NCBI RefSeq assembly: GCF_004122115.1
Contig: NZ_SBKP01000006.1
Location: 62,001 to 126,000 of the forward strand
Direction of reading: 5' to 3'
DNA: 64,000 nt
Origin: Sphingobium fluviale
GTDB taxonomy: Bacteria; Pseudomonadota; Alphaproteobacteria; Sphingomonadales; Sphingomonadaceae
A program made the translations under genes and the position numbers. The notes beneath the pieces are model-generated. The model saw only the letters and a program-made list of their open reading frames with translations. It ran no database searches and was not told where the DNA came from. Below are positions 17,376-27,868 of this stretch, piece by piece (position 1 is the stretch's first letter; each line of letters opens with the position of its first letter).

Positions 17376-18115
17376 GAGTCTTCGCCGCGCTCCTGCTGGT
17401 GCTCCTCGCCCTCGCCCCGGCACAGGCGGAGACGCGCTGGTCGCTGGTGCGCAGCTACCCGCATGACGAAAAGGCCTTTACTCAGGGGCTGATCTGGCTC
17501 GATGGCGCGCTGTATGAAAGCACCGGGCAATATGGCGCATCCAACCTGCGCGAGGTGCGTCTGACGGACGGCGCGGTGCAGCGATCCGTACCGCTCTCGC
17601 CCCGCTATTTCGGAGAGGGGCTGACGAACTGGGGAGACAGCCTCATCTCGATAACCTGGCAAAACGGCCTCGCCTTCCGCTGGGACCGCGCGACCTTCCG
17701 TCCGACCGCCACATACCGCTATGCGGGCGAAGGCTGGGGGCTGACCAACGATGGCGCACGCCTGATCCTCAGCGACGGCAGCGCCACCTTGCGCTTTCTC
17801 GATCCCGTCACGCTGGAGGAAACCGGCCGCCTGCCTGTGACTTTCAACGGCAAGCCGGTGCGCATGCTCAACGAGCTGGAATATGTGAAGGGCGAAATCC
17901 TCGCCAACATATGGATGACAGACCGCATCGCGCGGATCGATCCCGCGACCGGCCATGTGATCGACTGGATCGACATCGGCAAATTGACGCGCAAGCTGCG
18001 GCTTACCAACCCGGACGCCGTGCCCAACGGCATCGCCTATGACGCAAAGAACGACCGGCTGTTCGTTACCGGGAAATACTGGCCCAAGCTGTTTGAGATA
18101 CGGTTGAAGCGTTAA
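17372..18115 (+). CDS. Secreted glutaminyl-peptide cyclotransferase (five-bladed propeller type)
   Basis: A 247-residue protein starting with GTG and an obvious signal peptide (VFAALLLVLLALAPAQA). The plant/bacterial type of glutaminyl cyclase is a five-bladed beta-propeller; family marks are FTQGLIWLDGALYESTGQYG, NELEYVKGEILANIW and NGIAYDAKNDRLFVTGKYWPK. It converts N-terminal glutamine to pyroglutamate, here in the periplasm. It is coupled to ygfZ. Its stop codon overlaps the stop codon of the convergent dnaN gene by 4 bases. Confidence 0.88.
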   Translation: MRVFAALLLVLLALAPAQAETRWSLVRSYPHDEKAFTQGLIWLDGALYESTGQYGASNLREVRLTDGAVQRSVPLSPRYFGEGLTNWGDSLISITWQNGLAFRWDRATFRPTATYRYAGEGWGLTNDGARLILSDGSATLRFLDPVTLEETGRLPVTFNGKPVRMLNELEYVKGEILANIWMTDRIARIDPATGHVIDWIDIGKLTRKLRLTNPDAVPNGIAYDAKNDRLFVTGKYWPKLFEIRLKR

Positions 18116-19224
18116 ACCCGCATCGGCATCAGGACATAGAGCGCAGGACTGCGGTCATTTTCGCGGATCAAGGTCGGCGCGGCCTGATCGGCGAGGTGCA
18201 GCTCCACCACATCGCCCTCGATCTGGCCGAGGATATCGAGCAGATAGCGCGCGTTGAAGCCGATCTCGAACCCGTCTGACGCATAATCGCCCGGCACTTC
18301 TTCCGCTGCATTGCCGTTTTCGGGACTGGTGACAGAAAGGGTGATCTTGTCCCGATCCAGCGCCATCTTCACCGCGCGGGTCTTCTCGGTGGCGATGGTG
18401 GCGACGCGGTCGACACCCTCCTCGAAGCTGCGCGGATCGATGCGCAGCAGCTTGTCGTTCGCGGTTGGGATCACGCGGCTATAGTCCGGAAAGGTGCCGT
18501 CGATCAGCTTCGAGGTGAGGATGGCGTTGCCGATGCCGAAGCGAATCTTGCTGGCCGACAGCGAGATTTCGACGCTACCCTCGACCTCGTCGAGCAGCTT
18601 GCGCAGCTCTGCGATGCACTTCCTCGGCACGATGATGTCCGGCATGCCCTCGGCGCCATCCGGGCGCGGCACGGTGACGCGCGCCAAGCGGTGCCCATCC
18701 GTAGCGGCGGCCTTCAGCACCGGCTGCCCGTCATCCGACACGTGAAAGAAGATGCCATTGAGATAATAGCGCGTTTCCTCGGTCGAGATGGCAAAGCGCG
18801 TCTTGTCGATGATCTGCTTCAGCGTCTCGGCCGGCAGCTCGAACTGCGTGGGCAGATCGCCCTCCGCGATCATCGGGAAATCGTCACGCGGGAGGGTGGA
18901 GAGGTTGAACTTCGCCCGCCCGGCCTGGATCAGCATCTTGCCGTCCGCCGCCTCAATCGAGACCTGGCTGCCCTCTGGCAGCTTGCGGGCAATGTCGAAC
19001 AATGTGTGCGCGGATATGGTCGTCGCGCCCGGCACCTCGACCTGCGCCTGCACCTGCTCCACCACCTGAAGGTCAAGGTCGGTCGCCATCAGACGGATCG
19101 TGCCGCTGGCCGCGGCCTCGATCAGCACGTTGGAGAGGATCGGGATGGTGTTGCGCCGCTCCACCACCGACTGGACGTGGCTCAAGCTCTTGAGCAGCGT
19201 TGCGCGTTCGATGGTTGCCTTCAT
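18112..19224 (-). CDS. dnaN: DNA polymerase III beta subunit (sliding clamp)
   Basis: A 370-residue clamp with the expected N-terminus (MKATIERATLLKSLSHVQSVVERRNTIPILSN) and C-terminal end (ALYVLMPMRV). Internal marks include GHRLA and a FPDYSRVIP segment. The dimer encircles DNA and tethers the replicative polymerase. It stands alone: neither dnaA nor recF is adjacent, as is common in alphaproteobacteria, so it does not mark the origin here. Confidence 0.97.
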   Translation of the reverse strand: MKATIERATLLKSLSHVQSVVERRNTIPILSNVLIEAAASGTIRLMATDLDLQVVEQVQAQVEVPGATTISAHTLFDIARKLPEGSQVSIEAADGKMLIQAGRAKFNLSTLPRDDFPMIAEGDLPTQFELPAETLKQIIDKTRFAISTEETRYYLNGIFFHVSDDGQPVLKAAATDGHRLARVTVPRPDGAEGMPDIIVPRKCIAELRKLLDEVEGSVEISLSASKIRFGIGNAILTSKLIDGTFPDYSRVIPTANDKLLRIDPRSFEEGVDRVATIATEKTRAVKMALDRDKITLSVTSPENGNAAEEVPGDYASDGFEIGFNARYLLDILGQIEGDVVELHLADQAAPTLIRENDRSPALYVLMPMRV

Positions 19225-19400
19225 TCCCTGTTCCCGCTCTTGCCGTGATGTGCCCCTGGCGGGTTGCCCCGCTGTGCCCGGATATTTGGACTTCCTTCAT
19301 TACCGACAATGCGACGCATCGCAAGCGGCTGGCGCGTTTCATTGGGATATTTTGCCGCCGATGCTTGCAAAAGCCGCCCCCGTGCGCTTTGCATAGGGGC

Positions 19401-19889
19401 ATGAAGCGGATCGGGATTGGATTGCTGGCGGCATGGGCGGTGTCAACACCGGCGCAGGCGCGCGATTCGCTCGGCGTATTCGGTGGCTGGGGCGCTTTTC
19501 ACGATCCCGCCACGCCGCGCTGCTATGCCATAGCCGAGCCGGTTCGCACATCATCCGGCAAGGCGGGTTGGCGCGCCTTCGCCTCGGTCGGCACCTGGCC
19601 GAAGCAGCGGATACGGGGCCAGCTTCACATCCGCCTCAGCCGCGAGCGCACCGCGCAGGCCAAAGTCTATCTCAGCATAGGCGAACGCCGGTTCGCGCTC
19701 TCCGCCGGCGCGGCTGACGCATGGGCGCAGGATGCCCGCATGGATGCCGCCATCATCGCTGCGATGCGATCTGCCTCTACGATGAGCATAGAGAGCACGG
19801 CAGCCAACGGGCGCGCCTTCTCCGACCTTTACGCGCTGAAGGGCGCGGCCACCGCGATGGACGCCGCCGCGCTCGGCTGCGCGCGCTGA
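19401..19889 (+). CDS. Secreted IalB-like (invasion-associated locus B) protein
   Basis: A 162-residue exported protein with a short signal peptide (KRIGIGLLAAWAVSTPAQA). The pattern GVFGGWGAFHD followed by a cysteine (PRCYAIAEP), a FASVGTWP strand and a late Cys near the C-terminus resembles the IalB family, common in alphaproteobacteria and of unclear function outside pathogens. The ATG at 19401 is chosen because the signal peptide starts there; the open frame extends further upstream without a plausible start. It stands alone between dnaN (divergent) and an iron-permease-like gene (convergent). Confidence 0.65.
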   Translation: MKRIGIGLLAAWAVSTPAQARDSLGVFGGWGAFHDPATPRCYAIAEPVRTSSGKAGWRAFASVGTWPKQRIRGQLHIRLSRERTAQAKVYLSIGERRFALSAGAADAWAQDARMDAAIIAAMRSASTMSIESTAANGRAFSDLYALKGAATAMDAAALGCAR

Positions 19890-19893
19890 TGCA

Positions 19894-20307
19894 TTAGAAC
19901 CGCTTGATAAGGCGGATCACCGAACCGGGACCAGAACCCGGCTCATGCGTAGCCCCTTCGCCCGCTTCCTTTTCCAGCGCGGCGCGGATCCTCTCCAGCT
20001 CGTGATCGGTCATATGCTCGATGCCTATGAACTCGTTGCGGGCATTATCCAGCGCGCGGATCAGCTCATCCAGCTTGGCCTGCATCGCCGCCGCATCGCG
20101 GTTCTGGCTGTTCTGGATCACGAACACCATCAGAAAGGTGATGATCGTGGTGCTGGTATTCACCACCAGCTGCCATGTGTCCGAAAAGCCGAAAATCGGC
20201 CCGGAGCAGGCCCAGAGAATGATGCTCGTCGCCGCGACGATGAACGCCCAGGGTTGACCCACGGCTGCGGAAACAGCAGTGGCGATGCGGGTAAAGAAGC
20301 GGTCCAT
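19894..20307 (-). CDS. Low-affinity iron permease family membrane protein
   Basis: A 137-residue protein with two membrane helices (about 20-37 and 52-68) and a charged helical C-terminus. The segments [30 protein letters not shown] and [16 protein letters not shown] are the hallmark of PF04120, named after a yeast low-affinity iron permease. A real iron-transport role in bacteria is not established. It is divergent from rlmN. Confidence 0.85.
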   Translation of the reverse strand: MDRFFTRIATAVSAAVGQPWAFIVAATSIILWACSGPIFGFSDTWQLVVNTSTTIITFLMVFVIQNSQNRDAAAMQAKLDELIRALDNARNEFIGIEHMTDHELERIRAALEKEAGEGATHEPGSGPGSVIRLIKRF

Positions 20308-20384
20308 TTGATATTCTCCGGTGCATTGTGCAAACCCCCGAAAAGGCTGGCGGTTGCAGGCACCTCATACTATATCGCGCTCCC

Positions 20385-21620
20385 ATGCAAATCCCCGGAC
20401 ATATCGACCCTGTACCCGTGCCGCGCGCCATTACCCCGCGCGAGGATGGGCGCGTGGACTTGCTCGGCCTCTCGCGCGATCAAATCAGGGCGGAGCTGGA
20501 GAGCGCCGGGCTGGACGCCAAACAGGCGAAGCTGCGCGCCAAGCAGATCTTCCACTGGCTCTATCATCGCGGGGTCACTGATTTCGACGCGATGACCGAC
20601 ATCGCCAAGGCGCAGCGCCCGTTCTTTGCCGAGCGGTTCGTCATTGGCCGCCCGCAGGTGGTGGAGGCGCAGGTCAGCTCTGACGGCACACGCAAATGGC
20701 TGCTCCGTTCAGACGACGGGCAGGATTACGAGATGGTGTTCATCCCTGACGCGGACAGGGGCACGCTGTGCGTTTCCAGCCAGGTAGGCTGTACTCTCAA
20801 TTGCCGTTTCTGCCATACCGGCACGATGCGCCTCGTGCGCAACCTGACGCCGGGCGAAATTGTGGGCCAGGTGATGCTGGCGCGCGATGCGCTGGGCGAG
20901 TGGCCCAAGGGCACGATGGCCGCCAGCGACGAGGACGAGGACGACGACGCTCCGCAATATTCGCCCGATGGCCGGATGCTCACCAACATCGTGATGATGG
21001 GCATGGGCGAGCCGCTGTATAATTTCGACAATGTGCGCGATGCGCTGAAAGTGGTGATGGATGGCGATGGGCTGGCGCTGTCCAAACGGCGCATCACGCT
21101 TTCGACCTCCGGCGTGGTGCCGATGATGGCGCGGGCTGGCGAGGAGATCGGCGTCAACCTCGCGGTCTCGCTCCATGCCGTCACCAAAGACGTGCGCGAC
21201 GAGATTGTGCCGATCAACCGGAAATATGGCATAGAGGAGCTGCTCTCCGCCTGCGCCGCCTATCCCGGCGCGAACAATGCGCGGCGCATCACGTTTGAAT
21301 ATGTGATGCTGGCGGGCAAGAACGACAGCGACGAGGATGCGCGAGAGCTGGTCCGCCTGATCCGGCACTATAAGCTGCCCGCCAAGGTGAACCTCATCCC
21401 GTTCAACCCTTGGCCGGGCGCGATCTATGAGTGCTCAAGCCCGGAGCGGGTGCGGCGGTTTTCGGAGATCATCTTCGAGGCAGGGATCAGCGCGCCTGTG
21501 CGCACACCGCGCGGGCGGGACATTGCGGCGGCCTGCGGGCAACTGAAGACGCAGGCCACAAAGATGAGCAGAGCTGAGCTGGATAGGCTGGCGGAAGAGA
21601 AACAGGCGGCTTTGGGATAA
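20385..21620 (+). CDS. rlmN: 23S rRNA (adenine2503-C2)/tRNA methyltransferase
   Basis: A 411-residue radical SAM enzyme that methylates C2 of A2503 in 23S rRNA and A37 of some tRNAs. The cluster cysteines are Cys136, Cys140 and Cys143 (CTLNCRFC), and [17 protein letters not shown] and a catalytic cysteine near the C-terminus (AAACGQL) are present. The start at 20385 ([10 protein letters not shown]) fits the family better than an upstream in-frame ATG at 20328. It has a short acidic insertion ([12 protein letters not shown]) between the cluster loop and the GMGEP motif. Confidence 0.95.
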   Translation: MQIPGHIDPVPVPRAITPREDGRVDLLGLSRDQIRAELESAGLDAKQAKLRAKQIFHWLYHRGVTDFDAMTDIAKAQRPFFAERFVIGRPQVVEAQVSSDGTRKWLLRSDDGQDYEMVFIPDADRGTLCVSSQVGCTLNCRFCHTGTMRLVRNLTPGEIVGQVMLARDALGEWPKGTMAASDEDEDDDAPQYSPDGRMLTNIVMMGMGEPLYNFDNVRDALKVVMDGDGLALSKRRITLSTSGVVPMMARAGEEIGVNLAVSLHAVTKDVRDEIVPINRKYGIEELLSACAAYPGANNARRITFEYVMLAGKNDSDEDARELVRLIRHYKLPAKVNLIPFNPWPGAIYECSSPERVRRFSEIIFEAGISAPVRTPRGRDIAAACGQLKTQATKMSRAELDRLAEEKQAALG

Positions 21621-21639
21621 CCCGCGAGCGCCACAATCA

Positions 21640-22182
21640 TCATCTGCCCAATACACCGGGGCAGGTGCGGGCGACGTGCAAGCTGTCATCCCATCGCGGC
21701 TTGTATATCGCGCTCCCATCCCTCAGCTGCGCGCAGGACAAATCCCCATCTGTGCCCTCCAGCGCCGCTATGGTGCGGCCATATTTATCCTCGCCATAAC
21801 GCTGGATCGGCATGGTTGATCGTACCATGCCCGAAAGCGAAGCGGTTGCGGCGTATGGGTCTCCCGGCGCACAGTCGCGTCCCGGCCGGCAATGACCCGG
21901 CATCTCTGGCGCGTCGATGCCCACAAGGCGGACACGCTCACCACCGCAGCGCAGCGTGTCGCCGTCAATGGCATGACAGCCAGTCACGACGCCGTCATAA
22001 TTACCTGCGGCCACTGCCTCCCGGCCAAAGAAATGCGTGGACGAACCGATGCCAACCACCGTTCCTGCAAAGGCCGCGGCAAGTAGGATGGTATAGGGCT
22101 TTACCGCGATGGGTGGGCGGCGTCGGGGTGCACTATAGTTGTAGGCGTGCCAGGATGTCCGATGAGGGGGACGGCGCTTCAT
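21640..22182 (-). CDS. Thermonuclease-like (SNase-fold) nuclease
   Basis: A 180-residue protein with an arginine-rich N-terminus, a membrane or signal segment (about 30-50) and a staphylococcal-nuclease domain: DGDTLRCGGERVRLVGIDAPEMPGHC, a later RYGEDKYGRTIA and ARDCA-type cysteines. The family's Asp, Arg and Glu positions (DGDT, RLVGIDAPE) are recognisable. Probably a secreted or membrane-anchored nuclease. The exact start is uncertain; a start near residue 26 would give a more ordinary signal peptide. Confidence 0.8.
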   Translation of the reverse strand: MKRRPPHRTSWHAYNYSAPRRRPPIAVKPYTILLAAAFAGTVVGIGSSTHFFGREAVAAGNYDGVVTGCHAIDGDTLRCGGERVRLVGIDAPEMPGHCRPGRDCAPGDPYAATASLSGMVRSTMPIQRYGEDKYGRTIAALEGTDGDLSCAQLRDGSAIYKPRWDDSLHVARTCPGVLGR

Positions 22183-22277
22183 GGCGCCATAATGGCACCG
22201 AAGGCTTAATGGTTCCGGTGCCCAAAGGGTTTACGTGGCATTGAGCGTGTGGGGACAGGATGCAGGCAAGAGGCGGT

Positions 22278-23501
22278 TCAAGCCGCCTTTTTCAGCTCCA
22301 GCTCGCTGCGGCTCCAGATTTCGACCAGCGCGCTGACCAGATCGCGCATCATCGCCTCGCTGTGCGCCGGGCCGGGGGTGAAGCGCAGGCGCTCTGTGCC
22401 GCGCGGCACGGTGGGATAGTTGATCGGCTGCACATAGACGCCATATTCCGCCAGCAATATGTCGCTGATTTTCTTGGCTTTCACCGGATCACCCACCATC
22501 AGCGGCACGATATGGGTGACGGACGGCATGACCGGCAGGCCCGCCTCCGCCATCAGGCGCTTGAGCAATGCTGCGGCCGCCTGCTGGCCCTCGCGCTCCT
22601 CGCTCGATGCCTTGAGATGCCGCACGGAGGCGAGCACGCCTGCGACCAGCACGGGCGAGAGCGACGTCGTGAAAATGAACCCCGGCGCGTAGGAGCGGAT
22701 GCAATCGACGATCATCTGATCGGCGGCAATATAGCCGCCCATCACGCCGAACGCCTTGCCCAGCGTCCCCTCGATGATCGTCACGCGGCCAGCCACCTCG
22801 TCCCGCTCGGTAATGCCTCCGCCGCGCGCGCCATACATCCCAACTGCGTGGACCTCATCGCAATAGGTGAGGGCGTTGAACTCGTCCGCCAGATCGCAGA
22901 AGGCGGCAATCGGCGCGACATCGCCGTCCATCGAATAGACGCTCTCGAAGGCGATCAGCTTGGGCGCGTCGGCGTCTTCTGCCTCCAGCAACTCTCGCAG
23001 ATGCTCCACGTCATTGTGACGGAACACCCGCTTTTCGCAGCCGGAGTTGCGGATGCCCGCGATCATGCTGGCGTGGTTCAGCTCATCGGAAAAGATGATG
23101 CAGCCGGGCAGCAGCTTGGCCAGCGTCGCCAGCGTCGCTTCGTTGGAGACATAGCCCGATGTGAACAGCAGCGCGCTTTCCTTGCCGTGCAGATCGGCGA
23201 GTTCGGCCTCCAGATCGACATGATAATGCGTGTTGCCGCCGATATTGCGGGTTCCGCCAGAACCGGCGCCGACATCGTGCAGCGCCTCTTCCATCGCGGC
23301 GACGACCTTGGGGTGCTGACCCATGGCGAGGTAATCGTTGGAGCACCAGACCGTTATCGGCTTGGGGCCGTTATGCCCATGGAAACAGCGCGCATTGGGG
23401 TAGGCGCCCTTGTTGCGCAGTATGTCAATGAACACTCGGTAGCGGCCCTCGGTATGGAGCCGGTCTATCGCCTGCGAAAAGATATGCTTGTAATTCGTCA
23501 T
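22278..23501 (-). CDS. hemA: 5-aminolevulinate synthase
   Basis: A 407-residue PLP enzyme that condenses glycine and succinyl-CoA to 5-aminolevulinate, the alphaproteobacterial route into heme. Marks include [38 protein letters not shown] and the PLP lysine in [15 protein letters not shown]; the arginine in NIGGN-TH context and [11 protein letters not shown] fit ALAS rather than other alpha-oxoamine synthases. The start at 23501 ([11 protein letters not shown]) is the family start; an in-frame ATG at 23540 precedes it. It belongs to the same fold family as the serine palmitoyltransferase but is clearly a different enzyme. Confidence 0.96.
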   Translation of the reverse strand: MTNYKHIFSQAIDRLHTEGRYRVFIDILRNKGAYPNARCFHGHNGPKPITVWCSNDYLAMGQHPKVVAAMEEALHDVGAGSGGTRNIGGNTHYHVDLEAELADLHGKESALLFTSGYVSNEATLATLAKLLPGCIIFSDELNHASMIAGIRNSGCEKRVFRHNDVEHLRELLEAEDADAPKLIAFESVYSMDGDVAPIAAFCDLADEFNALTYCDEVHAVGMYGARGGGITERDEVAGRVTIIEGTLGKAFGVMGGYIAADQMIVDCIRSYAPGFIFTTSLSPVLVAGVLASVRHLKASSEEREGQQAAAALLKRLMAEAGLPVMPSVTHIVPLMVGDPVKAKKISDILLAEYGVYVQPINYPTVPRGTERLRFTPGPAHSEAMMRDLVSALVEIWSRSELELKKAA

Positions 23502-23607
23502 GCCCGCGCCGCCGACCCTTATTGCCGCTTCTCGCACCAAAGCCGCCCTTTAGCGCGGCGCTATCGCCATTTCCAGCGATAACGGCTCGCAACTAGCTGC
23601 CCTACCA

Positions 23608-24432
23608 TTATAGGGCATTGATTTGCATCAAGCCATAGGTCGCGAGTGCAGGCTTGAGCGCGGCGATATCGGGGTCTGATCCTGTAAAGACGGCGATGCC
23701 GGGCGCGGGCGTTTCCGGCCAAGGCAGATCGCTGTTCAGATAGGCTATGCGGCGGGCGATGCCATCGCCTCCGTGCAGGAAGGCAAGCGGGCGGATATTA
23801 AGAGCCTTGGCCGCCTCCTCAAGCTCCGGCTGCACCAGCGGAAAATGCGTGCAGGCCAGCACCACGCTGTCCATTTTCTCCCCGCCCGGCTGCTCGATCA
23901 GGCCGAGCAGCGCAGTCCGCGCGACTTCGGGATCGAGCGGCTGCCCGCGCAGCTTCGCCTCCGCCAGCGCCACCAGCGCCGCGCTGCCGTGGCGCAGGAT
24001 CGTGCAGTCTGAGCCATGTTCGGCCGCCAAGCGATCGACATAAGGCTGGCGCACCGTCGCCTCTGTGCCCAGCACGCCGATCACGCGGGTTTTTGAGGAC
24101 AGCGCGGCGGGCTTGATGGCGGGCACGGTTCCCACGACCGGAATATCCAGCGCCGCGCGCACAGCCTTCAACGCAATAGTCGACGCTGTATTACAGGCGA
24201 TGACCGCAATGCGCGGGCGATAGCGCTCCACAAGGCGGCCCAGCAGCGCGGGCACGCGCGCCGCGATCTCCGCCTCGGTCTTGGTGCCATAGGGAAATCC
24301 CGCCCGGTCCGCTGCGTAGACGACCGGCATCTGCGGCAACAGCGCGCGCGCGGGCGCGAGAATCGAAAGACCCCCAACGCCGGAATCGAAAAACAATACT
24401 GGAGCCTCGACACGGGCGTCGCTCATCGTCAT
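23608..24432 (-). CDS. murI: Glutamate racemase
   Basis: A 274-residue enzyme supplying D-glutamate for peptidoglycan. The two catalytic cysteines are in ACNTAST and ACTHFPL, and the N-terminal motif FFDSGVGGLSI is intact. Two ATGs (24432 and 24426) are possible starts. The 142 bases up to the EF-hand gene contain a small palindrome GAATTTCAAATTC at 24520-24532 but no gene. Confidence 0.95.
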   Translation of the reverse strand: MTMSDARVEAPVLFFDSGVGGLSILAPARALLPQMPVVYAADRAGFPYGTKTEAEIAARVPALLGRLVERYRPRIAVIACNTASTIALKAVRAALDIPVVGTVPAIKPAALSSKTRVIGVLGTEATVRQPYVDRLAAEHGSDCTILRHGSAALVALAEAKLRGQPLDPEVARTALLGLIEQPGGEKMDSVVLACTHFPLVQPELEEAAKALNIRPLAFLHGGDGIARRIAYLNSDLPWPETPAPGIAVFTGSDPDIAALKPALATYGLMQINAL

Positions 24433-24574
24433 GCGCGCCTGTGTCTCCGCTCAGGCCAGCCAAGTCAAGCTAGTGACCCGAATCTCAAGTCCGCTCCGGG
24501 TCGCGAGGGTAAATGAGGCGAATTTCAAATTCACCACACTACGGCTTGTTCGCTGCCAAAAACCGCTGGCGGTA

Positions 24575-25171
24575 TCAGGACTTGTCGCCCTTGCCCGCGC
24601 GCCATTCCTTCATCTTCGCCTTCATATAATCCATCCGCTCGCCGGCGGTGACGGTGCCGTTCTTGTCGGCATCCATCGCATCGAAGTGGGTTGTTGCGGC
24701 TTTGGTCGCCTCGGCCAACGTCACCTTGCCATCATTGTTGGCATCGGCCTTGTCGAACATGCGGTTGCCCATCTTCATGCCCATGCCCTTCATGCCATGG
24801 CCATGGTCGCCTACCGGGCGCGAAGAGCCTGCCGAGTCATCGCCATGCGTCGCCATTCCGCCTGCTCCGGGTTTGTGCCCGGCAAAAAACTCCTCGCGGC
24901 TGATCGAGCCATCGCCGTTGCTGTCCATCGCCTTGAAATGATCTTCCAGACGATCTGCCCGGCGGTCTTCCATGCTGGCCTTGGCCTCTTCCTTAGTGAC
25001 TGCGCCGTCCTTGTTCGTATCGGCCTTGGCGAAATGATCCTTGACCATCGCCTCCATCTGCGCGCGCGTCATATCGGGTTTCATCATCGGCCCGCCTTCG
25101 TGATGCATGGCGATGGCGGGCACAGCAACCGCGACAAGGGCGGCGCTGGCGATCAGGAGTGTCTTTTTCAT
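24575..25171 (-). CDS. Secreted EF-hand calcium-binding protein
   Basis: A 198-residue exported protein with a signal peptide (KKTLLIASAALVAVAVPAIA) and four EF-hand loops: DTNKDGAVTKEE, DSNGDGSISREE, DANNDGKVTLAE and DADKNGTVTAGE. A His/Met/Gly-rich linker between the second and third loops may also bind metal. The ATG at 25171 is chosen because GGAG lies 8 bases before it; ATGs at 25189 and 25177 are less well placed. Function unknown; such proteins are common in sphingomonads. It is divergent from the TetR regulator. Confidence 0.85.
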   Translation of the reverse strand: MKKTLLIASAALVAVAVPAIAMHHEGGPMMKPDMTRAQMEAMVKDHFAKADTNKDGAVTKEEAKASMEDRRADRLEDHFKAMDSNGDGSISREEFFAGHKPGAGGMATHGDDSAGSSRPVGDHGHGMKGMGMKMGNRMFDKADANNDGKVTLAEATKAATTHFDAMDADKNGTVTAGERMDYMKAKMKEWRAGKGDKS

Positions 25172-25303
25172 GGGCATATCTCCGGGCATTAGTCTGATGA
25201 TGGCTTTCTAACCCTGTCCAACTGCACCTCCGATGAACGGCAGCGCCAGCAGCCGTTCAGAAAATTATAGCGCGCATTAACCAAATCTGTAACCTGCGGG
25301 CAC

Positions 25304-25936
25304 ATGAGCGACCCTGCGTTTTCTGAACCCTCTCCACCGTCACCCGCGCCTGTTGCCCGCAGCCGCGGACGACCGCGCGGGTTTGATACCGACCGGGCGA
25401 TGGAGCAGGCGAGCGCGCTCTTTCACGCGCGCGGTTACGACCGGGTCACGTTGAGCGATCTTACGAGCGCGATGGCGATCAATCCGCCCAGCTTCTATGC
25501 GGCGTTCGGCAACAAGGCGCTGTTGTTCGTCCGCATTGCTGACGCCTATTCGCGCGCGCTGCTCGATGACATACGCGGCGCGTTCGAGGATGAACCGACA
25601 CTGCCAGATGCGCTGGAGATGGTTCTCCTCTCCGCCGCGCGCCGCTTTGCATTTGAAGATGGCCGGGGCGGCTGCCTGATCCTTGAGGCGGCGAGCAACT
25701 GCTCTGATGCGGGCGTGACAACGCATCTGCGCAAGGCGCGCCTCGCCATCGCCGCCGCGCTCTATCGCGGCATTTCACGCACGGCGCCGGAGCGGGTGGT
25801 GGAGTTGACCGACCATGTGATGATGCTGCTCGCCGGGTTTTCGGCCATGGGGCGCGATGGAATGGATACCGAGAGGCTGATGCGCGTTGCCGCCAAAGCG
25901 CTGCAGCCGCTGTGCGATTCGTCCGAACGCCTTTAA
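25304..25936 (+). CDS. TetR/AcrR-family transcriptional regulator
   Basis: A 210-residue repressor-type protein. After a proline-rich N-terminal extension it has an HTH domain (residues about 25-75: RGRPRGFDTDRAMEQASALF, then YDRVTLSDLTSAMAINPPSFYAAFGNK). The C-terminal ligand domain has the GGCLILEAASNCSDAG segment seen in the YxaF/AefR-like branch. It is 12 bases from the following transporter gene and probably cotranscribed with it. Targets are unknown. Confidence 0.88.
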   Translation: MSDPAFSEPSPPSPAPVARSRGRPRGFDTDRAMEQASALFHARGYDRVTLSDLTSAMAINPPSFYAAFGNKALLFVRIADAYSRALLDDIRGAFEDEPTLPDALEMVLLSAARRFAFEDGRGGCLILEAASNCSDAGVTTHLRKARLAIAAALYRGISRTAPERVVELTDHVMMLLAGFSAMGRDGMDTERLMRVAAKALQPLCDSSERL

Positions 25937-25948
25937 GGATCATCCTTC

Positions 25949-26530
25949 ATGAACATCGTTCTCACCTCGACTGCGCTGGTCGCGCTCGCCGAAATGGGCG
26001 ACAAGACCCAGCTCCTCGCCATCCTGCTCGCCACCCGCTTTCAGAAGCCGTGGCCGATCGTTGCGGGCATTTTCGCGGCGACGCTGCTCAATCATTTCCT
26101 TGCCGCACTGGTGGGGCATGGCGTGGCGGAGCTGCTGGACAGCCCGGCGTTCCGTATCGCAGTCGCGTTCGGCTTTGTCGCGATGGGCCTGTGGACGCTC
26201 GTTCCCGACACAATCGACGACGAGTTGAAAGCGCCTGGCGCCGCAAGCGTTTTCCTCACCACCGCCATCGCGTTTTTCCTCGTCGAGATGGGTGACAAGA
26301 CCCAGATCGCTACCGTAGCCATGGGCGCGCAGTTCGGTGCTACCCTGGCTGACGTCGTGCTTGTTACGTTCGGCACCACGCTCGGCATGATGATCGCGAA
26401 CGTGCCCGCTGTACTGCTGGGCGAGGCGCTGGTGAAAAAGGTGCCGCTTGCCCTCATGCGCCGCATTGCCGCCGCACTGTTCATCGGGCTGGGGCTGTGG
26501 ATGCTGGGTGGCGTGCTCGGCTGGTGGTGA
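25949..26530 (+). CDS. GDT1/TMEM165-family (UPF0016) manganese/calcium transporter
   Basis: A 193-residue membrane protein with two copies of the family motif E-x-G-D-K-T (ALAEMGDKTQLLA at about residues 12-24 and FLVEMGDKTQIAT at about 110-122), one in each inverted half, and about six helices. Bacterial members (MneA and relatives) export manganese. No yybP-ykoY manganese riboswitch can be accommodated in the 12-base gap to the TetR gene, so control must come from the TetR promoter or elsewhere. Confidence 0.88.
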   Translation: MNIVLTSTALVALAEMGDKTQLLAILLATRFQKPWPIVAGIFAATLLNHFLAALVGHGVAELLDSPAFRIAVAFGFVAMGLWTLVPDTIDDELKAPGAASVFLTTAIAFFLVEMGDKTQIATVAMGAQFGATLADVVLVTFGTTLGMMIANVPAVLLGEALVKKVPLALMRRIAAALFIGLGLWMLGGVLGWW

Positions 26531-26599
26531 ACTGTTGCGATTCCTCCCCATCGCTGTTAGGCGCGCGCCAGATCATCCAACCGCATTGAAAGTGTCCCC

Positions 26600-27844
26600 A
26601 TGTCAGACAAGATCAACCGTCCCGCGGCGGACGCCGCTGTCAAAAGGGTAGTCCTCGCATATTCCGGCGGGCTGGACACCAGCGTGATCCTGAAATGGCT
26701 GCAACAGACATACAATTGCGAAGTCGTGACCTTCACCGCCGATCTGGGACAGGGCGAGGAGCTGGAGCCCGCGCGCGCCAAGGCCAAGCTGATGGGCGTC
26801 AAGGACGAGCACATATTCATCGACGATCTGCGCGAGGAATTCGTGCGCGATTATGTGTTCCCGATGATGCGCAGCAACGCGCTTTATGAGGGGCTGTATC
26901 TACTCGGCACCAGCATCGCCCGCCCGCTCATCGCCAAGCGCCAGATCGAGATCGCCAGACAAGTCGGCGCCGATGCCGTCTCCCACGGCGCGACCGGCAA
27001 GGGCAACGATCAAGTGCGGTTCGAGCTGGGCTATTATGCGCTTCAGCCCGATATCAAGGTGATTGCCCCGTGGCGCGAGTGGGACCTGACCAGCCGCACC
27101 GCGCTGATCGAGTTTGCGGAGAAGCACCAGATCCCGGTGCCGAAGGACAAGCGCGGCGAAAGCCCCTTCTCCACAGACGCCAACATGCTGCACACCTCCT
27201 CTGAAGGCAAAGTTCTGGAAGATCCGTGGGAGGAAGTGCCGGATTATGTCTATTCACGCACCGTAAACCCCGAAGACGCGCCGGACGCACCAGAGTTCAT
27301 TACCATCGATTTCGAGCGCGGCGATGGTGTGGCGCTGAACGGCGAGGCGATGTCCCCCGCCACATTGCTGGAAACGCTGAATACCTATGGCCGCAAGCAC
27401 GGCATCGGGCGGCTCGATCTCGTTGAAAACCGCTTCGTCGGCATGAAATCGCGCGGGATGTATGAGACACCGGGCGGCACCATCTATCAACTCGCGCATC
27501 GGGGCATAGAGCAGATCACGCTCGATCGCGGCGCGGCGCACCTGAAGGATGAACTCGCGCCCAGATATGCCGAGCTGATCTATAACGGCTTCTGGTTCTC
27601 GCCGGAGCGGGAGATGCTGCAGGCCGCCATCGACTATAGCCAGGAAAAGGTCTCCGGCACGGTGCGCCTCAAGCTCTACAAGGGCGGTGTCTATGTGGTA
27701 GGCCGCAAATCGCCCAACAGCCTGTACAGCGAAAAGGTCGTCACTTTCGAGGACGACGCGGGCGCCTATGACCAGCGCGACGCCGCGGGCTTTATTAAGC
27801 TCAACGCACTCAGGCTGCGGTTGCTGGGGCGGCGGGACAGGTAA
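26600..27844 (+). CDS. argG: Argininosuccinate synthase
   Basis: A 414-residue ATP-dependent ligase joining citrulline and aspartate in arginine synthesis. The PP-loop is [17 protein letters not shown], followed by [18 protein letters not shown] and [11 protein letters not shown], all typical. Length is normal for the family. It is not in an operon with other arginine genes here. Confidence 0.97.
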   Translation: MSDKINRPAADAAVKRVVLAYSGGLDTSVILKWLQQTYNCEVVTFTADLGQGEELEPARAKAKLMGVKDEHIFIDDLREEFVRDYVFPMMRSNALYEGLYLLGTSIARPLIAKRQIEIARQVGADAVSHGATGKGNDQVRFELGYYALQPDIKVIAPWREWDLTSRTALIEFAEKHQIPVPKDKRGESPFSTDANMLHTSSEGKVLEDPWEEVPDYVYSRTVNPEDAPDAPEFITIDFERGDGVALNGEAMSPATLLETLNTYGRKHGIGRLDLVENRFVGMKSRGMYETPGGTIYQLAHRGIEQITLDRGAAHLKDELAPRYAELIYNGFWFSPEREMLQAAIDYSQEKVSGTVRLKLYKGGVYVVGRKSPNSLYSEKVVTFEDDAGAYDQRDAAGFIKLNALRLRLLGRRDR

Positions 27845-27868
27845 GCGCCGCCCCGCGCCGCCCTTACG

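Noticed and set aside
18112-19224. dnaN as a marker of the replication origin
   Set aside because: No dnaA, recF, DnaA-box cluster or skew evidence around it; in alphaproteobacteria dnaN is often far from the origin.
22260-23582. A 440-codon plus-strand open frame
   Set aside because: It is the antisense shadow of hemA, which is certain on the minus strand.
24520-24532. Palindrome GAATTTCAAATTC before murI
   Set aside because: Short and AT-rich; insufficient on its own to call an operator.
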